From: Methylobacterium sp. 2A
GTDB taxonomy: Bacteria > Pseudomonadota > Alphaproteobacteria > Rhizobiales > Beijerinckiaceae
Direction: 5' to 3'
Length of the DNA: 64,000 nucleotides
NCBI RefSeq assembly: GCF_009806555.1
Contig: NZ_VUOK01000021.1
Coordinates: forward strand, 310,001-374,000
Within the stretch, counting starts at the first letter, position 1. The number at the start of each line of letters is the position of its first letter. The notes below the pieces were generated by a model that did no database searches, was not told where the DNA came from, and was given only the letters and a program-made list of their open reading frames with translations. The position numbers and the translations under genes are program-made. Shown here in pieces: positions 27,394-36,042 of this stretch.

Positions 27394-28407
27394 ATGGAAC
27401 AGATCGAGGCGGCGCTCGGCGAGATGCCCGACTGGCAGAGCATCCGGGTCTTCCTCGAGCTGGAACGGTCCGGGAGCTTCCGGTCAGCGGCTGCCAAGCT
27501 CGGCCTCTCGGTCAACTCGGTGCGTCGGCGGATTGCCGATCTCGAAGCCCTGATCGGTGCGCCGCTGCTCACCCGCCATGTGGACGGGATCCGCCTGACA
27601 GCCGAGGGGCACGCGATCCTCGAGGCGGCGACCCGCATGGAAGCCGCGGCCTTCGGGCTGATGCGTGCGGGTGAGACGGCGCCCTTCTCGGAAGCCGGTG
27701 AGGTTCGGATCGCGGTGACCGAGGGGCTAGGCGCCTTCTGGCTCGCCCCGCGGCTGGTCGAGTTTCAGCGGGCGAACCCGCGCCTCACGGTCGATCTGCA
27801 TTGCGCGATGGAATCCGCCGATGTCCTGCGGCTGGAGGCCGATCTCGCAATCCAGCTGACGCGGCCGACCAGTCCGGATCTGCGGATCGTGAAGCTCGGC
27901 CGCATCCACCTGCTTCCCTATGCGGGCCGCGACTACGAGGAGATCTACGGTCTCCCGGCCGCCCCGGAAGATCTGGCGCGCCACAGGATCGTGGTTCAGG
28001 CGAGCAGCCAGACGATCCGCCTGGAGGATTACAACCGGGACATCCCCGGTTTTCCCGACACGGTTCCGGTCGCCCTGAAGATCAACGTCAGCAGCGCGTA
28101 TTACTGGGCGATCGCCAAAGGCGCGGGCATCGGCCTGCTGCCGACTTACGCGAGCGCGATCGGTGCGCGGGTCGTCCCGCTCGACAATCTCGGCCGGTAC
28201 AGCCTCGACATCTGGTTGACCTACCATCCGGATGTGGAGCGCATCGAGCGGGTGCGCCGGACCATCGACTGGGTCCGCGCCGCCTTCGATCCCAAACGCT
28301 ATCCCTGGTTCCAGGATGCGTTCATTCACCCTCGCGATCTGCCGGCCGCGATCAAGGGAGCGCCATTGCCCGACCTGTTCGCCGGGTTCACCGCCATGAC
28401 ACCGTGA
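27394..28407 (+). CDS. LysR-family transcriptional regulator
   Basis: The protein has 337 residues, longer than the usual 300. The N-terminal winged helix-turn-helix is in WQSIRVFLELERSGSFRSAA-AKLGLSVNSVRRRIADLE (about 12-50), and the effector-binding domain follows from about 100. A nearer start at ATG 27424 (MPDWQSIRVF) fits the family equally well and would place the palindrome 27374-27389 in the leader. It is divergent from the double-GNAT operon, the usual arrangement for a LysR regulator and its target. Effector unknown. Confidence 0.9.
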   Translation: MEQIEAALGEMPDWQSIRVFLELERSGSFRSAAAKLGLSVNSVRRRIADLEALIGAPLLTRHVDGIRLTAEGHAILEAATRMEAAAFGLMRAGETAPFSEAGEVRIAVTEGLGAFWLAPRLVEFQRANPRLTVDLHCAMESADVLRLEADLAIQLTRPTSPDLRIVKLGRIHLLPYAGRDYEEIYGLPAAPEDLARHRIVVQASSQTIRLEDYNRDIPGFPDTVPVALKINVSSAYYWAIAKGAGIGLLPTYASAIGARVVPLDNLGRYSLDIWLTYHPDVERIERVRRTIDWVRAAFDPKRYPWFQDAFIHPRDLPAAIKGAPLPDLFAGFTAMTP

Positions 28408-28485
28408 ACTGCGGCTTCCTGCGGCACCCTTGACCGCGCCGCGCGCATGATCCTTGCTCCGGCCGTCGCGACGACGAGGTTGCCC

Positions 28486-29106
28486 GTGCTGCTCACACCC
28501 CGCGAGAAGGACAAGCTGCTGATCGCCATGGCGGCGCAGGTGGCGCGCAACCGCCTGGCCCGCGGCGTGAAACTCAACCATCCGGAGGCGGTGGCGCTGA
28601 TCACCGACTTCGTGGTCGAGGGCGCCCGTGACGGCCGCACCGTCGCCGAGCTGATGCAGGCGGGCGCCACCGTGCTGACCGCCGATCAGGTGATGGAGGG
28701 GGTGCCCGAGATGATTCACGACATCCAGGTCGAGGCCACCTTCCCGGACGGGACCAAGCTGGTGACGGTCCACCACCCGATCCGGGGCGCGGCCTCGTCG
28801 GACGTGCCCGGCACGGTGACGACGCTGCCCGGCGACATCGTGTTCAACGCCGGCGCCGAGCGCACGGTGATCGAGGTCGCCAACACCGGCGACCGGCCGA
28901 TTCAGGTCGGCTCGCACTACCATTTCTTCGAGGTGAATCCGGGCCTCGTCTTCGCCCGCGAGCAGGCCCGCGGCAAGCGGCTCGACATCGCGCCGGGCAC
29001 CGCCGTCCGCTTCGAGCCGGGCTCGACCCGGGAGGTCGCGCTGGTGCCGCTCTCGGGTGGGCGCACCGTCTACGGCTTCCGCGGCGACGTGATGGGCAAG
29101 CTGTGA
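28486..29106 (+). CDS. ureAB: Urease gamma/beta fusion subunit
   Basis: The protein has 206 residues from GTG 28486, where [20 protein letters not shown] begins as in free UreA and GAGG stands seven bases before the codon. An in-frame ATG at 28447 adds 13 residues but has no Shine-Dalgarno. Residues 1-100 form the gamma subunit ([21 protein letters not shown] and [20 protein letters not shown]), and the rest the beta subunit ([19 protein letters not shown], with SHYHFFE diagnostic). Such fusions are known in some alphaproteobacteria and Helicobacter. It is the first urease gene here, 87 bases before an inserted toxin-antitoxin pair that separates it from ureC. Confidence 0.95.
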   Translation: MLLTPREKDKLLIAMAAQVARNRLARGVKLNHPEAVALITDFVVEGARDGRTVAELMQAGATVLTADQVMEGVPEMIHDIQVEATFPDGTKLVTVHHPIRGAASSDVPGTVTTLPGDIVFNAGAERTVIEVANTGDRPIQVGSHYHFFEVNPGLVFAREQARGKRLDIAPGTAVRFEPGSTREVALVPLSGGRTVYGFRGDVMGKL

Positions 29107-29193
29107 GCCTGCCATTTGGCGCTACAGGCCGTCATTGCTTGCGGTCATCCAGTCCTTCTCCTTACATGAAGGCGTTGAAGTAAGGTCGTCGGC

Positions 29194-29490
29194 ATGAAGT
29201 CCGTGGAAGCCACCCTGACGTCGAAAGGGCAGGTGACGGTGCCTGCCCCATTGCGGAAGGCACTCGGCCTTAAGGCAGGCGACAAGCTTGTCTTCAAGCA
29301 GGATGCGAAGGGACGCTACTTCGTCGAGCCGCGAACAGAAGCGCTTGCGGACCTTCGCGGGAGCGTCGGACGCGCTGTATGCGATCCGATTACGCCGGTC
29401 GATAGCGCACGCATCGCGCGCTGGATCGAGGAGAGCCGCGGCGCCCGCTGGAGCGGGACGAGGGACGCTAGCGAGGATGGCGAGGCGTGA
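29194..29490 (+). CDS. vapB: AbrB/SpoVT-fold antitoxin (VapB type)
   Basis: The protein has 98 residues. The swapped-hairpin DNA-binding domain is at the N-terminus (ATLTSKGQVTVPAPLRKALGLKAGDKLVF), a close match to AbrB/MazE-type antitoxins. The remainder (about 50-98) would neutralise the toxin. ATG 29194 has AAGG about ten bases upstream. Its stop overlaps the toxin start by four bases (GTGA), so the pair is translationally coupled. The pair is inserted between ureAB and ureC, all on the same strand. Confidence 0.9.
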   Translation: MKSVEATLTSKGQVTVPAPLRKALGLKAGDKLVFKQDAKGRYFVEPRTEALADLRGSVGRAVCDPITPVDSARIARWIEESRGARWSGTRDASEDGEA

Positions 29491-29903
29491 TTGGCCTCGA
29501 CACCAATGTTCTGCTGTGGTGGCTCGTCGACGAAACGGTCTGGCCTGACGATGCTCCTGATCAGACGGCCAAAGCAGCCGAAATCCTGAGCCGCCGCGAT
29601 GCTCGGTTCTTCGTGAACGCAGTCGTGCTGGCGGAAACGGTCTGGATCCGCTCCCGGCCGCTGCGTCAGCAGAAGGCGGCACTTGCCTCCCTCGTCCAGC
29701 GACTTCTCGATAGCGCAAACATCGTCATCGATCATCGCGAAGCCGCCGAGGCCGCTCTTGCCACCTGGATCAACGGCCGAGGCGGCTTTGCCGATCATCT
29801 GATTGGAGAGATCAACCGGTCCGCCGGCTGCAGCACGACGCTGACCTTCGATCGGAAAGCCGAGCCAGCCGACGCCTTTACACACCTGCGACGGGAAAGC
29901 TGA
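29487..29903 (+). CDS. vapC: PIN-domain ribonuclease toxin (VapC type)
   Basis: The protein has 138 residues and starts at GTG 29487. Acidic active-site residues of the PIN domain are all recognisable: the first Asp in [11 protein letters not shown], the Glu in [11 protein letters not shown], and aspartates in GFADHLIGE and TLTFDRKA. VapC toxins cleave tRNA or rRNA in a Mg-dependent way and are silenced by VapB. Its stop lies two bases before the ureC start, so the ureC ribosome binding site falls in the end of vapC. Transcription of ureC must therefore pass through this toxin gene or start within it. Confidence 0.92.
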   Translation: MIGLDTNVLLWWLVDETVWPDDAPDQTAKAAEILSRRDARFFVNAVVLAETVWIRSRPLRQQKAALASLVQRLLDSANIVIDHREAAEAALATWINGRGGFADHLIGEINRSAGCSTTLTFDRKAEPADAFTHLRRES

Positions 29904-29905
29904 CC

Positions 29906-31633
29906 ATGGCCAACACCCCGAAGCCCGCCAGCCTTCCCCGCGCCGCCTATGCCGACATGTTCGGCCCCACGGTCGGCGACCGCATCCGGCTCGCCGATAC
30001 CAGCCTGGAGATCACGGTCGAGCGCGATTTCACCACCTACGGTGAGGAGGTGAAGTTCGGCGGCGGCAAGGTCATCCGCGACGGCATGGGCCAGAGCCAG
30101 GTGACGAATGCCGATGGCGCCGTCGACACGGTCATCACAAACGCCGTCGTGCTCGACCATTGGGGCGTCGTGAAATGCGATGTCGGGATCGTGCGCGGCC
30201 GGATCTTCCGGCTCGGCAAGGCCGGCAACCCGGACGTGCAGCCGGGCGTCGACATCGTGGTCGGCCCCGGTACCGAGGTCATCGCCGGCGAAGGCAAGAT
30301 CCTGACCGCCGGGGGCTTCGACAGCCACATCCACTTCATCTGCCCGCAGCAGATCGAGGAGGCCCTGTGCTCCGGCGTCACCACGATGCTCGGCGGGGGC
30401 ACGGGGCCGGCGCACGGCACCTTCGCCACCACCTGCACCCCCGGTCCCTGGCACATCGCCCGGATGATCGAGGCCGCCGACGCCTTCCCGATGAATCTCG
30501 CCTTCGCCGGCAAGGGCAATGCCGCCCGGCCGGAAAGCCTCATCGAGATGGTCCGGGCCGGCGCCTGCGCGCTGAAGCTCCACGAGGATTGGGGGACGAC
30601 GCCGGCCGCGATCGATACCTGCCTGTCGGTCGCCGATGCCCATGACATCCAGGTCATGATCCACACCGACACGCTCAACGAATCGGGCTTCGTCGAGGAC
30701 ACGATCGCGGCGTTCAAGGGCCGGACCATCCACGCCTTCCACACGGAGGGCGCCGGCGGGGGGCATGCGCCCGACATCATCAAGGTCGCCGGGCTGCCGA
30801 ACGTGCTGCCCTCCTCCACCAACCCGACGCGGCCCTACACGCGCAACACCATCGACGAGCATCTCGACATGCTGATGGTGTGCCACCACCTCGACCCATC
30901 GATCCCCGAGGATCTCGCCTTCGCGGAGAGCCGGATCCGCCGCGAGACCATCGCGGCCGAGGACATCCTGCACGATCTCGGCGCGCTCTCGATGATGTCG
31001 TCGGACAGCCAGGCGATGGGCCGGGTCGGCGAGGTCATCATCCGGACGTGGCAGACCGCCGACAAGATGAAGCGCCAGCGCGGCGCCCTCCCCGGCGACG
31101 CCTCGGGCACCGACAACCTGCGCGCGCGGCGCTACGTGGCGAAATACACGATCAATCCCGCCATCGCGCACGGGATTTCGAAGCATGTCGGGTCCGTGGA
31201 GCCGGGCAAGCTCGCCGATCTCGTCCTCTGGACGCCGGCCTTCTTCGGCGTGAAGCCGGATCTCGTCCTGAAGGGGGGGAGCATCGCGGCCGCGCCCATG
31301 GGCGACCCGAACGCCTCGATCCCGACGCCGCAGCCGGTCCATTACCGCCCGATGTTCGGCGCCTTCGGCCGCGCGCCCTTCGCCACGGCCCTCACCTTCG
31401 TGTCCGGGGCCGCCGTGGCGGACGGCTTACGGGAGCGCCTGGGCGTCCAGAAGGAACTGGTCGCGGTGGAGAACGTCCGGGGCGGCATCTCCAAGAAGAG
31501 CATGGTGCTGAACGACGCCACACCGGTGATCGAGGTCGATCCGGAGACCTACGACGTCCGCGCCGACGGCGAATTGCTGGTCTGCGAACCCGCCGAGGTG
31601 CTGCCGATGGCGCAGCGCTACTTCCTATTCTGA
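29906..31633 (+). CDS. ureC: Urease alpha subunit
   Basis: The protein has 575 residues and is the catalytic subunit of urease, hydrolysing urea to ammonia and carbamate with two nickel ions. The metal ligands are in [28 protein letters not shown] (the carbamylated Lys), [12 protein letters not shown] and [14 protein letters not shown]. The mobile-flap Cys-His is [13 protein letters not shown]. It starts two bases after vapC and its Shine-Dalgarno lies in the vapC end. With ureAB upstream it would form the (alpha, gamma-beta) trimer. Confidence 0.97.
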   Translation: MANTPKPASLPRAAYADMFGPTVGDRIRLADTSLEITVERDFTTYGEEVKFGGGKVIRDGMGQSQVTNADGAVDTVITNAVVLDHWGVVKCDVGIVRGRIFRLGKAGNPDVQPGVDIVVGPGTEVIAGEGKILTAGGFDSHIHFICPQQIEEALCSGVTTMLGGGTGPAHGTFATTCTPGPWHIARMIEAADAFPMNLAFAGKGNAARPESLIEMVRAGACALKLHEDWGTTPAAIDTCLSVADAHDIQVMIHTDTLNESGFVEDTIAAFKGRTIHAFHTEGAGGGHAPDIIKVAGLPNVLPSSTNPTRPYTRNTIDEHLDMLMVCHHLDPSIPEDLAFAESRIRRETIAAEDILHDLGALSMMSSDSQAMGRVGEVIIRTWQTADKMKRQRGALPGDASGTDNLRARRYVAKYTINPAIAHGISKHVGSVEPGKLADLVLWTPAFFGVKPDLVLKGGSIAAAPMGDPNASIPTPQPVHYRPMFGAFGRAPFATALTFVSGAAVADGLRERLGVQKELVAVENVRGGISKKSMVLNDATPVIEVDPETYDVRADGELLVCEPAEVLPMAQRYFLF

Positions 31634-31666
31634 GGTAGGATCCGGCGACGTGACAGGAGGCCCGGT

Positions 31667-32146
31667 ATGACCAAGGCCGCACTCAAGCCGAAGCAGGTCG
31701 AGAGCGCCTACCAGACGGATCTCTGCGCCTGGGCAGAGGAGCAGGCGCAACTGCTGCGTGAAAGGCGCTTCGATGAACTCGATGTGACGAACCTGATCGA
31801 CGAGGTCTTGAGCGTGGGGGGGAGCGAACGGCAGCAGATCGAGAGCCGGCTCGATATCTTGATCGGTCACCTGCTGAAATGGATGTACCAGCCGGGCAAC
31901 CGCAACAGCCATTGGGTCGGCACGATCCTTGAACAGCGCAAGAGGATCGCGCGGGTGATCAAGGGAAGCCCGAGCCTCAAGCGCTACCCGGCCGTGGTCT
32001 TCGAGGAATGCTATCTCGCCGGTCGCCTGCTCGCCGCGAAGGAGACCGGAATCGATCTGATGCTTTTCCCGGAACAACCGCCCTTCTCGCTCGAACAGGC
32101 GCTGGATCCGGATTACATGCCGCGTGAACCGAGTTCCCTGGCGTGA
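31667..32146 (+). CDS. DUF29 family protein inserted in the urease operon
   Basis: The protein has 159 residues with a strong AGGAGG ribosome binding site. The DUF29 pattern is clear: YQTDLCAWAEEQAQLLRERRFDELDVTNLIDEVLSVGGSERQQIESRLDIL is near identical in layout to the family, shown here in parts (YQTDLCAWAEEQAQLLRE, FDELDVTNLIDEVLS). DUF29 is common in alphaproteobacteria and cyanobacteria and has no known function. Its stop overlaps the ureE start (TGATG), so it is translationally coupled to ureE. No nickel ligand pattern is apparent, and it is not a known urease accessory protein. Confidence 0.9.
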   Translation: MTKAALKPKQVESAYQTDLCAWAEEQAQLLRERRFDELDVTNLIDEVLSVGGSERQQIESRLDILIGHLLKWMYQPGNRNSHWVGTILEQRKRIARVIKGSPSLKRYPAVVFEECYLAGRLLAAKETGIDLMLFPEQPPFSLEQALDPDYMPREPSSLA

Positions 32147-32640
32147 TGATCCGCGCCACCCGCATCCTCCGCCACGATACGCTCTCGGGCGGCGAGATCG
32201 TTGATCGCGTCGTGCTCGACCACGGCGACCGCCATCGGCGGCGGGTCGCCATGCGGGGCATCGGCGGCCTCGGCTTCCTGCTCGACCTGCCCGAACCCGC
32301 CGTACTGGAGGACGGTGACGCCCTGGTTCTCGATGACGGCCGCCTCGTCTGGGTCGAGGCGGCGGCGGAACGGCTGCTGGAGATCCGGGCGCCGAACGAT
32401 CATGCCCTCAAGCGCCTCATCTGGCATATCGGGAACCGGCACATCCCGGCCGAGATCGGAACGGACGCCATCTGGATCGCCGAAGATCATGTCCTCGCCG
32501 CCATGGTCAGAGGCCTCGGCGGCACCGCGATAGAGGTGGAACGGCCGTTCAAGCCGGAAGGGGGTGCCTATGCGGGCGGGCACGATCATGCCCAAACCCA
32601 TGCTCATGCCCATCACCACCATCCGCATGCCGCCGGCTGA
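32146..32640 (+). CDS. ureE: Urease accessory protein UreE (nickel chaperone)
   Basis: The protein has 164 residues and delivers nickel for urease maturation. The N-terminal peptide-binding domain ([36 protein letters not shown]) is followed by the metal-binding domain ([19 protein letters not shown] with a central histidine). The C-terminal tail is histidine-rich, ending in [19 protein letters not shown], which would store nickel. A GTG at 32143 gives one extra residue. It is coupled to the DUF29 gene before it and overlaps ureF after it. Confidence 0.95.
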   Translation: MIRATRILRHDTLSGGEIVDRVVLDHGDRHRRRVAMRGIGGLGFLLDLPEPAVLEDGDALVLDDGRLVWVEAAAERLLEIRAPNDHALKRLIWHIGNRHIPAEIGTDAIWIAEDHVLAAMVRGLGGTAIEVERPFKPEGGAYAGGHDHAQTHAHAHHHHPHAAG

Positions 32641-33316
32641 GATCCCCGACGCGCTCCGGCTGATGGCGTGGCTGTCGCCCGGCTATCCGGTCGGCGCCTA
32701 TGCGTATTCGCATGGCCTGGAATGGGCTGTCGAAGCCGGCGACATCCGCGACGAGACGAGCCTCCTGGACTGGCTCGGCGACGTCTGCACAAACGGCTCG
32801 TTGCGCAACGACCTGATCCTGGCCCAGCACGCCCATCGGGCCGCGCAGGCAGGGGACGGCGATACGCTGGCCGAGCTGAACGATCTCGCCCTGGCTCTGG
32901 CCCCATCGCGCGAGTTGCATCTGGAGACGAGCCAGCAGGGCCGCAGCTTCCTGGACGCGACCCTCGGCGCATGGCCCTGCGCGCCGCTCTCCGCTCTGGC
33001 TCCTCATCTGCCCGGTCCGGTGGCCTATCCCGTGGCGGTCGGCGCCTCGGCCGGAGCGCACGGCCTGGCGCCCGGGCCGACGCTCGCGGCCTACGGGCTC
33101 GCCTTCGTGCAGAACCTCGTCTCGGCGGCGCTGCGGGCGGCTCCGGTCGGCCAAGCTGCGGGCACGCGGATCATCGCCGCCCTCGCCCCACGCCTCACGA
33201 GGCTGGCCGTCGAGGCCCAGCATGCGGATCTGGATGCCCTGGGCGCGGCGACGTTCCGCCTCGATCTCGGCTCGTTCCGCCACGAAACCCAGTATTCCCG
33301 CATCTTCCGATCCTGA
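32606..33316 (+). CDS. ureF: Urease accessory protein UreF
   Basis: The protein has about 236 residues and forms the UreD-F-G activation complex with UreG. Recognisable regions are [20 protein letters not shown] at the start, [18 protein letters not shown], and [16 protein letters not shown] ending ([12 protein letters not shown]). The start is uncertain: ATG 32606, ATG 32627 and upstream GTG 32564 are all in frame, and none has a good ribosome binding site. All lie inside the end of ureE, so the gene depends on coupling to ureE. Confidence 0.93.
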   Translation: MPITTIRMPPAEIPDALRLMAWLSPGYPVGAYAYSHGLEWAVEAGDIRDETSLLDWLGDVCTNGSLRNDLILAQHAHRAAQAGDGDTLAELNDLALALAPSRELHLETSQQGRSFLDATLGAWPCAPLSALAPHLPGPVAYPVAVGASAGAHGLAPGPTLAAYGLAFVQNLVSAALRAAPVGQAAGTRIIAALAPRLTRLAVEAQHADLDALGAATFRLDLGSFRHETQYSRIFRS

Positions 33317-33325
33317 AGGCGCAGC

Positions 33326-33949
33326 ATGACCGCATCGAATGGCCCACTCCGCGTCGGGATCGGCGGCCCCGTCGGATCCGGCAAGACTGCGCTGATGGAG
33401 CAGCTCTGCAAGCGGTTCCGCGACCGCTACGAGATCTGCGCGATCACCAACGACATCTACACCAAGGAGGACGCGCGGATCCTGACCGTGGCCGGCGCTC
33501 TTCCGGAGGAGCGCATCCTGGGCGTCGAGACCGGGGGCTGTCCGCACACCGCCATCCGCGAGGATGCCTCGATCAACCTCGCGGCCGTGGCCGAGATGAG
33601 CCGGCGCTTCCCGAAGCTCGATCTGGTCCTGATCGAATCCGGCGGCGACAACCTCGCCGCGACCTTCTCGCCGGAACTCGCCGACATCACCCTGTACGTG
33701 ATCGACGTGGCCGGCGGCGAGAAGATCCCGCGCAAGGGCGGCCCGGGCATCACGCGTTCGGACCTGCTGATCGTCAACAAGACCGACCTCGCGCCGCTCG
33801 TCGGGGCGGACCTGTCGGTGATGGAGGCCGATACGCAGAGGATGCGTGGACCGCGGCCTTACGTGTTCGCGTCCCTGCGCGAAGGGGCCGGCGCCGACAC
33901 CGTGGCGCGGTTCATCGAAGAGGCCGGCGGCCTCGAAGCCAGCCGCTAA
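33326..33949 (+). CDS. ureG: Urease accessory GTPase UreG
   Basis: The protein has 207 residues. The P-loop is [16 protein letters not shown], with switch motifs in [31 protein letters not shown] (the nickel-binding CPH) and [20 protein letters not shown] is the guanine-specificity motif. UreG couples GTP hydrolysis to nickel insertion. It is the last clear urease gene, nine bases after ureF. Accessory gene ureD, which works in the same complex, is absent from the window. Confidence 0.97.
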   Translation: MTASNGPLRVGIGGPVGSGKTALMEQLCKRFRDRYEICAITNDIYTKEDARILTVAGALPEERILGVETGGCPHTAIREDASINLAAVAEMSRRFPKLDLVLIESGGDNLAATFSPELADITLYVIDVAGGEKIPRKGGPGITRSDLLIVNKTDLAPLVGADLSVMEADTQRMRGPRPYVFASLREGAGADTVARFIEEAGGLEASR

Positions 33950-34170
33950 CGGCCGGCCTCGGCGGAGCGCGAGCGGACAGGCGTGGTGCTCGGCACACCC
34001 ATCAGAGCATCAAGCCGGCTCATCCGGGCGTTGAATCCGCGCAAAGCGATCTCGCGAGTCTTGCTGGCGGCGTTGGGCACGGGTTTGGCCGGCGGGCGGC
34101 CCGGTCGGGCTTCAGCGACCGGCGCTGCGAGCAGGGCAGCCAGGGAAAGCAAGGTCAGCGTGCGGATCAT
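33946..34170 (-). CDS. Small exported protein of unknown function
   Basis: The protein has 74 residues with a clear Sec signal peptide ([21 protein letters not shown]) and a basic proline-rich mature part ([16 protein letters not shown]). It ends overlapping the ureG stop codon on the opposite strand. No family is recognised. The signal peptide is the evidence that it is real, and the region upstream to 34351 holds no other gene. Confidence 0.5.
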   Translation of the reverse strand: MIRTLTLLSLAALLAAPVAEARPGRPPAKPVPNAASKTREIALRGFNARMSRLDALMGVPSTTPVRSRSAEAGR

Positions 34171-34351
34171 GGACGGGATACCTCGCGAATTGCGGAGTTA
34201 TCGACGAACCACCGATTCATAGGATCTGCCGAAGCGTGCGCGTGTGCGTCAGCGCACGACTCGGTGATCGACGCTGCGCCTCGGCCATGATTGACAGGCC
34301 GGCAAGACTGATCCACGCCAAAGTATAGGTGGCTTTTGGATCGTACCGCGC

Positions 34352-34555
34352 ATGCGAAATCTGCGGTGGCTCGCCGTCCTGCCGTTCATCGGAATCCTGA
34401 TCGGTCCTTTCTTTCTGAATCGGGTCGAGCCGTTCATCCTCGGGCTGCCGCTGCTCCTCGCTTGGCTGGTGTTCTGCGTCCTCGGGACCTCGGCGGTGAT
34501 GGCGCTGATCTACTGGACGGATCCTGAAAATCGCGCGTCCGGGGATCCGCGATGA
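34352..34555 (+). CDS. DUF3311 membrane protein, small partner of the symporter
   Basis: The protein has 67 residues and two membrane segments (WLAVLPFIGILIGPFFL and ILGLPLLLAWLVFCVLGTSAVMALIYW), the standard form of DUF3311. This family almost always precedes a sodium:solute symporter of the MctP type and is thought to be its small partner. Its stop overlaps the symporter start by four bases (ATGA), so the two are coupled. Confidence 0.88.
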   Translation: MRNLRWLAVLPFIGILIGPFFLNRVEPFILGLPLLLAWLVFCVLGTSAVMALIYWTDPENRASGDPR

Positions 34556-36012
34556 GCATCGCCCTCATCATCGTCGCGGCCGGCTTCGCGCTGGCGATCG
34601 GCCTCGGCCTCTATGCGCGGCTCGGCCGCGAGATGGGGCTGGAGCAATGGACTGTCGGAGGCCGCGGCTTCGGCACGGCCCTGGTATTCCTGCTGATGGC
34701 CGGCGAGATCTACACGACCTTCACGTTCCTCGGCGGGTCCGGCATCGCCTACGGGAAGGGCGGCCCGGCCTACTACATCCTCTGCTATCTAACCCTGGCC
34801 TACGTGACCTCGTACTGGTTGCTGCCGCCGGTCTGGCGCTACGCCAAGCAGAACCGCCTCTACACGCAGCCGGATTTCTTCGCGCGGAAGTACGACAGTC
34901 CGGCGCTCGGCATGCTGGTGGCAGCTGTGGGGATCGTCGCGCTCGTTCCCTACCTCGTGCTACAGCTCAAGGGCCTCGGAATCATCGTCTCGACGGCGTC
35001 CTATGGGGCGATACCGGCGACGATGGCGATCTGGATCGGCGCTGCGGCGCTCACCGCCTACGTGGTGGTCTCTGGGGTGCACGGATCGGCCTGGACGGCG
35101 GTCGTCAAAGACACCAGCATCCTCCTCGTGGTGCTGTTCCTCGGGATCTACCTGCCCCTGCACTTTTACGGCAGCTATGGCGGCCTGTTCCGGGCGATCG
35201 AGGCGGCCAAACCCGGCTTCCTGGCGCTGCCCGAAAGCGGCCAGAGCCCGGTCTGGTTCTCCACCACGGTCCTGCTCACGGCGCTTGGCGGATACATGTG
35301 GCCGCACACCTTCGCGTCGCTCTACACGGCGCGCGAACCCGGCGCCTTCCGGCGCAACGCCGTGATCCTGCCGCTCTACCAACTGATCAACCTGTTCGTG
35401 TTCATGATCGGCTTCACCGCGGTGCTGCAGGTCCCGGGGCTGACGGGGCCGGACGTCGACCTGTCGCTGTTCAAGCTGTCGCTGGCGAGCTTCCCGCCCT
35501 GGGTCATCGGTCTGATCGGCGCCACCGGCGTGCTCACCGCCCTCGTCCCCGGGTCTATGATCCTGATCGCGGGCGCGACGCTCGTGGCCAACAACCTCGT
35601 CCGGCCCCTTCGGCCGGCCATGGACGACGCTGCGACCGCGCGGCTGTGCAAGATCCTCGTGCCGATCCTGGCATTGGTCTGCGTCGGGTTCACGCTCCAA
35701 GGCGGGGACACGATCGTCCAGCTGCTGCTCATGGGCTACAACTTCGTCACCCAGCTCTTCCCGTGCTTCATCGCGAGCCTGATGCGCCGCAATCCGCTCA
35801 GCCGGCCCGCGGCGGCGGCGGGGATCGTGGCGGGCGTGGCCACCGTGGCGGTGACGGTGCTCGCCGGCTTCAGCCTGTCGAAGCTTCCGTTCCTCGGCCC
35901 GCTTCAGGACGTGAATGTCGGCGTCGCAGCCCTGGCGGTGAATCTGGTGGTCACGGCCGTGTTCGCCTTCGTGACACGCACCGGCGAGGAAGCCCGCACG
36001 CAGGCGGCCTGA
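34552..36012 (+). CDS. Sodium:solute symporter (SSS family, MctP-like)
   Basis: The protein has 486 residues and about 13 hydrophobic segments. The family motif region includes FTFLGGSGIAYGKGGPAYYI, TQPDFFARKYDSPALG and the Trp-His stretch in TALGGYMWPHTFASLYTAR. DUF3311 pairing points to a monocarboxylate or C2-C4 acid transporter. A urea permease is a less likely alternative suggested only by the neighbouring urease genes. It uses a sodium or proton gradient. The start overlaps DUF3311. Confidence 0.92.
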   Translation: MSIALIIVAAGFALAIGLGLYARLGREMGLEQWTVGGRGFGTALVFLLMAGEIYTTFTFLGGSGIAYGKGGPAYYILCYLTLAYVTSYWLLPPVWRYAKQNRLYTQPDFFARKYDSPALGMLVAAVGIVALVPYLVLQLKGLGIIVSTASYGAIPATMAIWIGAAALTAYVVVSGVHGSAWTAVVKDTSILLVVLFLGIYLPLHFYGSYGGLFRAIEAAKPGFLALPESGQSPVWFSTTVLLTALGGYMWPHTFASLYTAREPGAFRRNAVILPLYQLINLFVFMIGFTAVLQVPGLTGPDVDLSLFKLSLASFPPWVIGLIGATGVLTALVPGSMILIAGATLVANNLVRPLRPAMDDAATARLCKILVPILALVCVGFTLQGGDTIVQLLLMGYNFVTQLFPCFIASLMRRNPLSRPAAAAGIVAGVATVAVTVLAGFSLSKLPFLGPLQDVNVGVAALAVNLVVTAVFAFVTRTGEEARTQAA

Positions 36013-36042
36013 TACGTCTCGCGTGCGAACCGCCTCGTGTCG

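Noticed and set aside
34552..36012. Urea permease role for the symporter beside the urease genes
   Set aside because: The DUF3311 partner and overall pattern fit monocarboxylate (MctP) symporters better. Proximity to urease alone is not enough.
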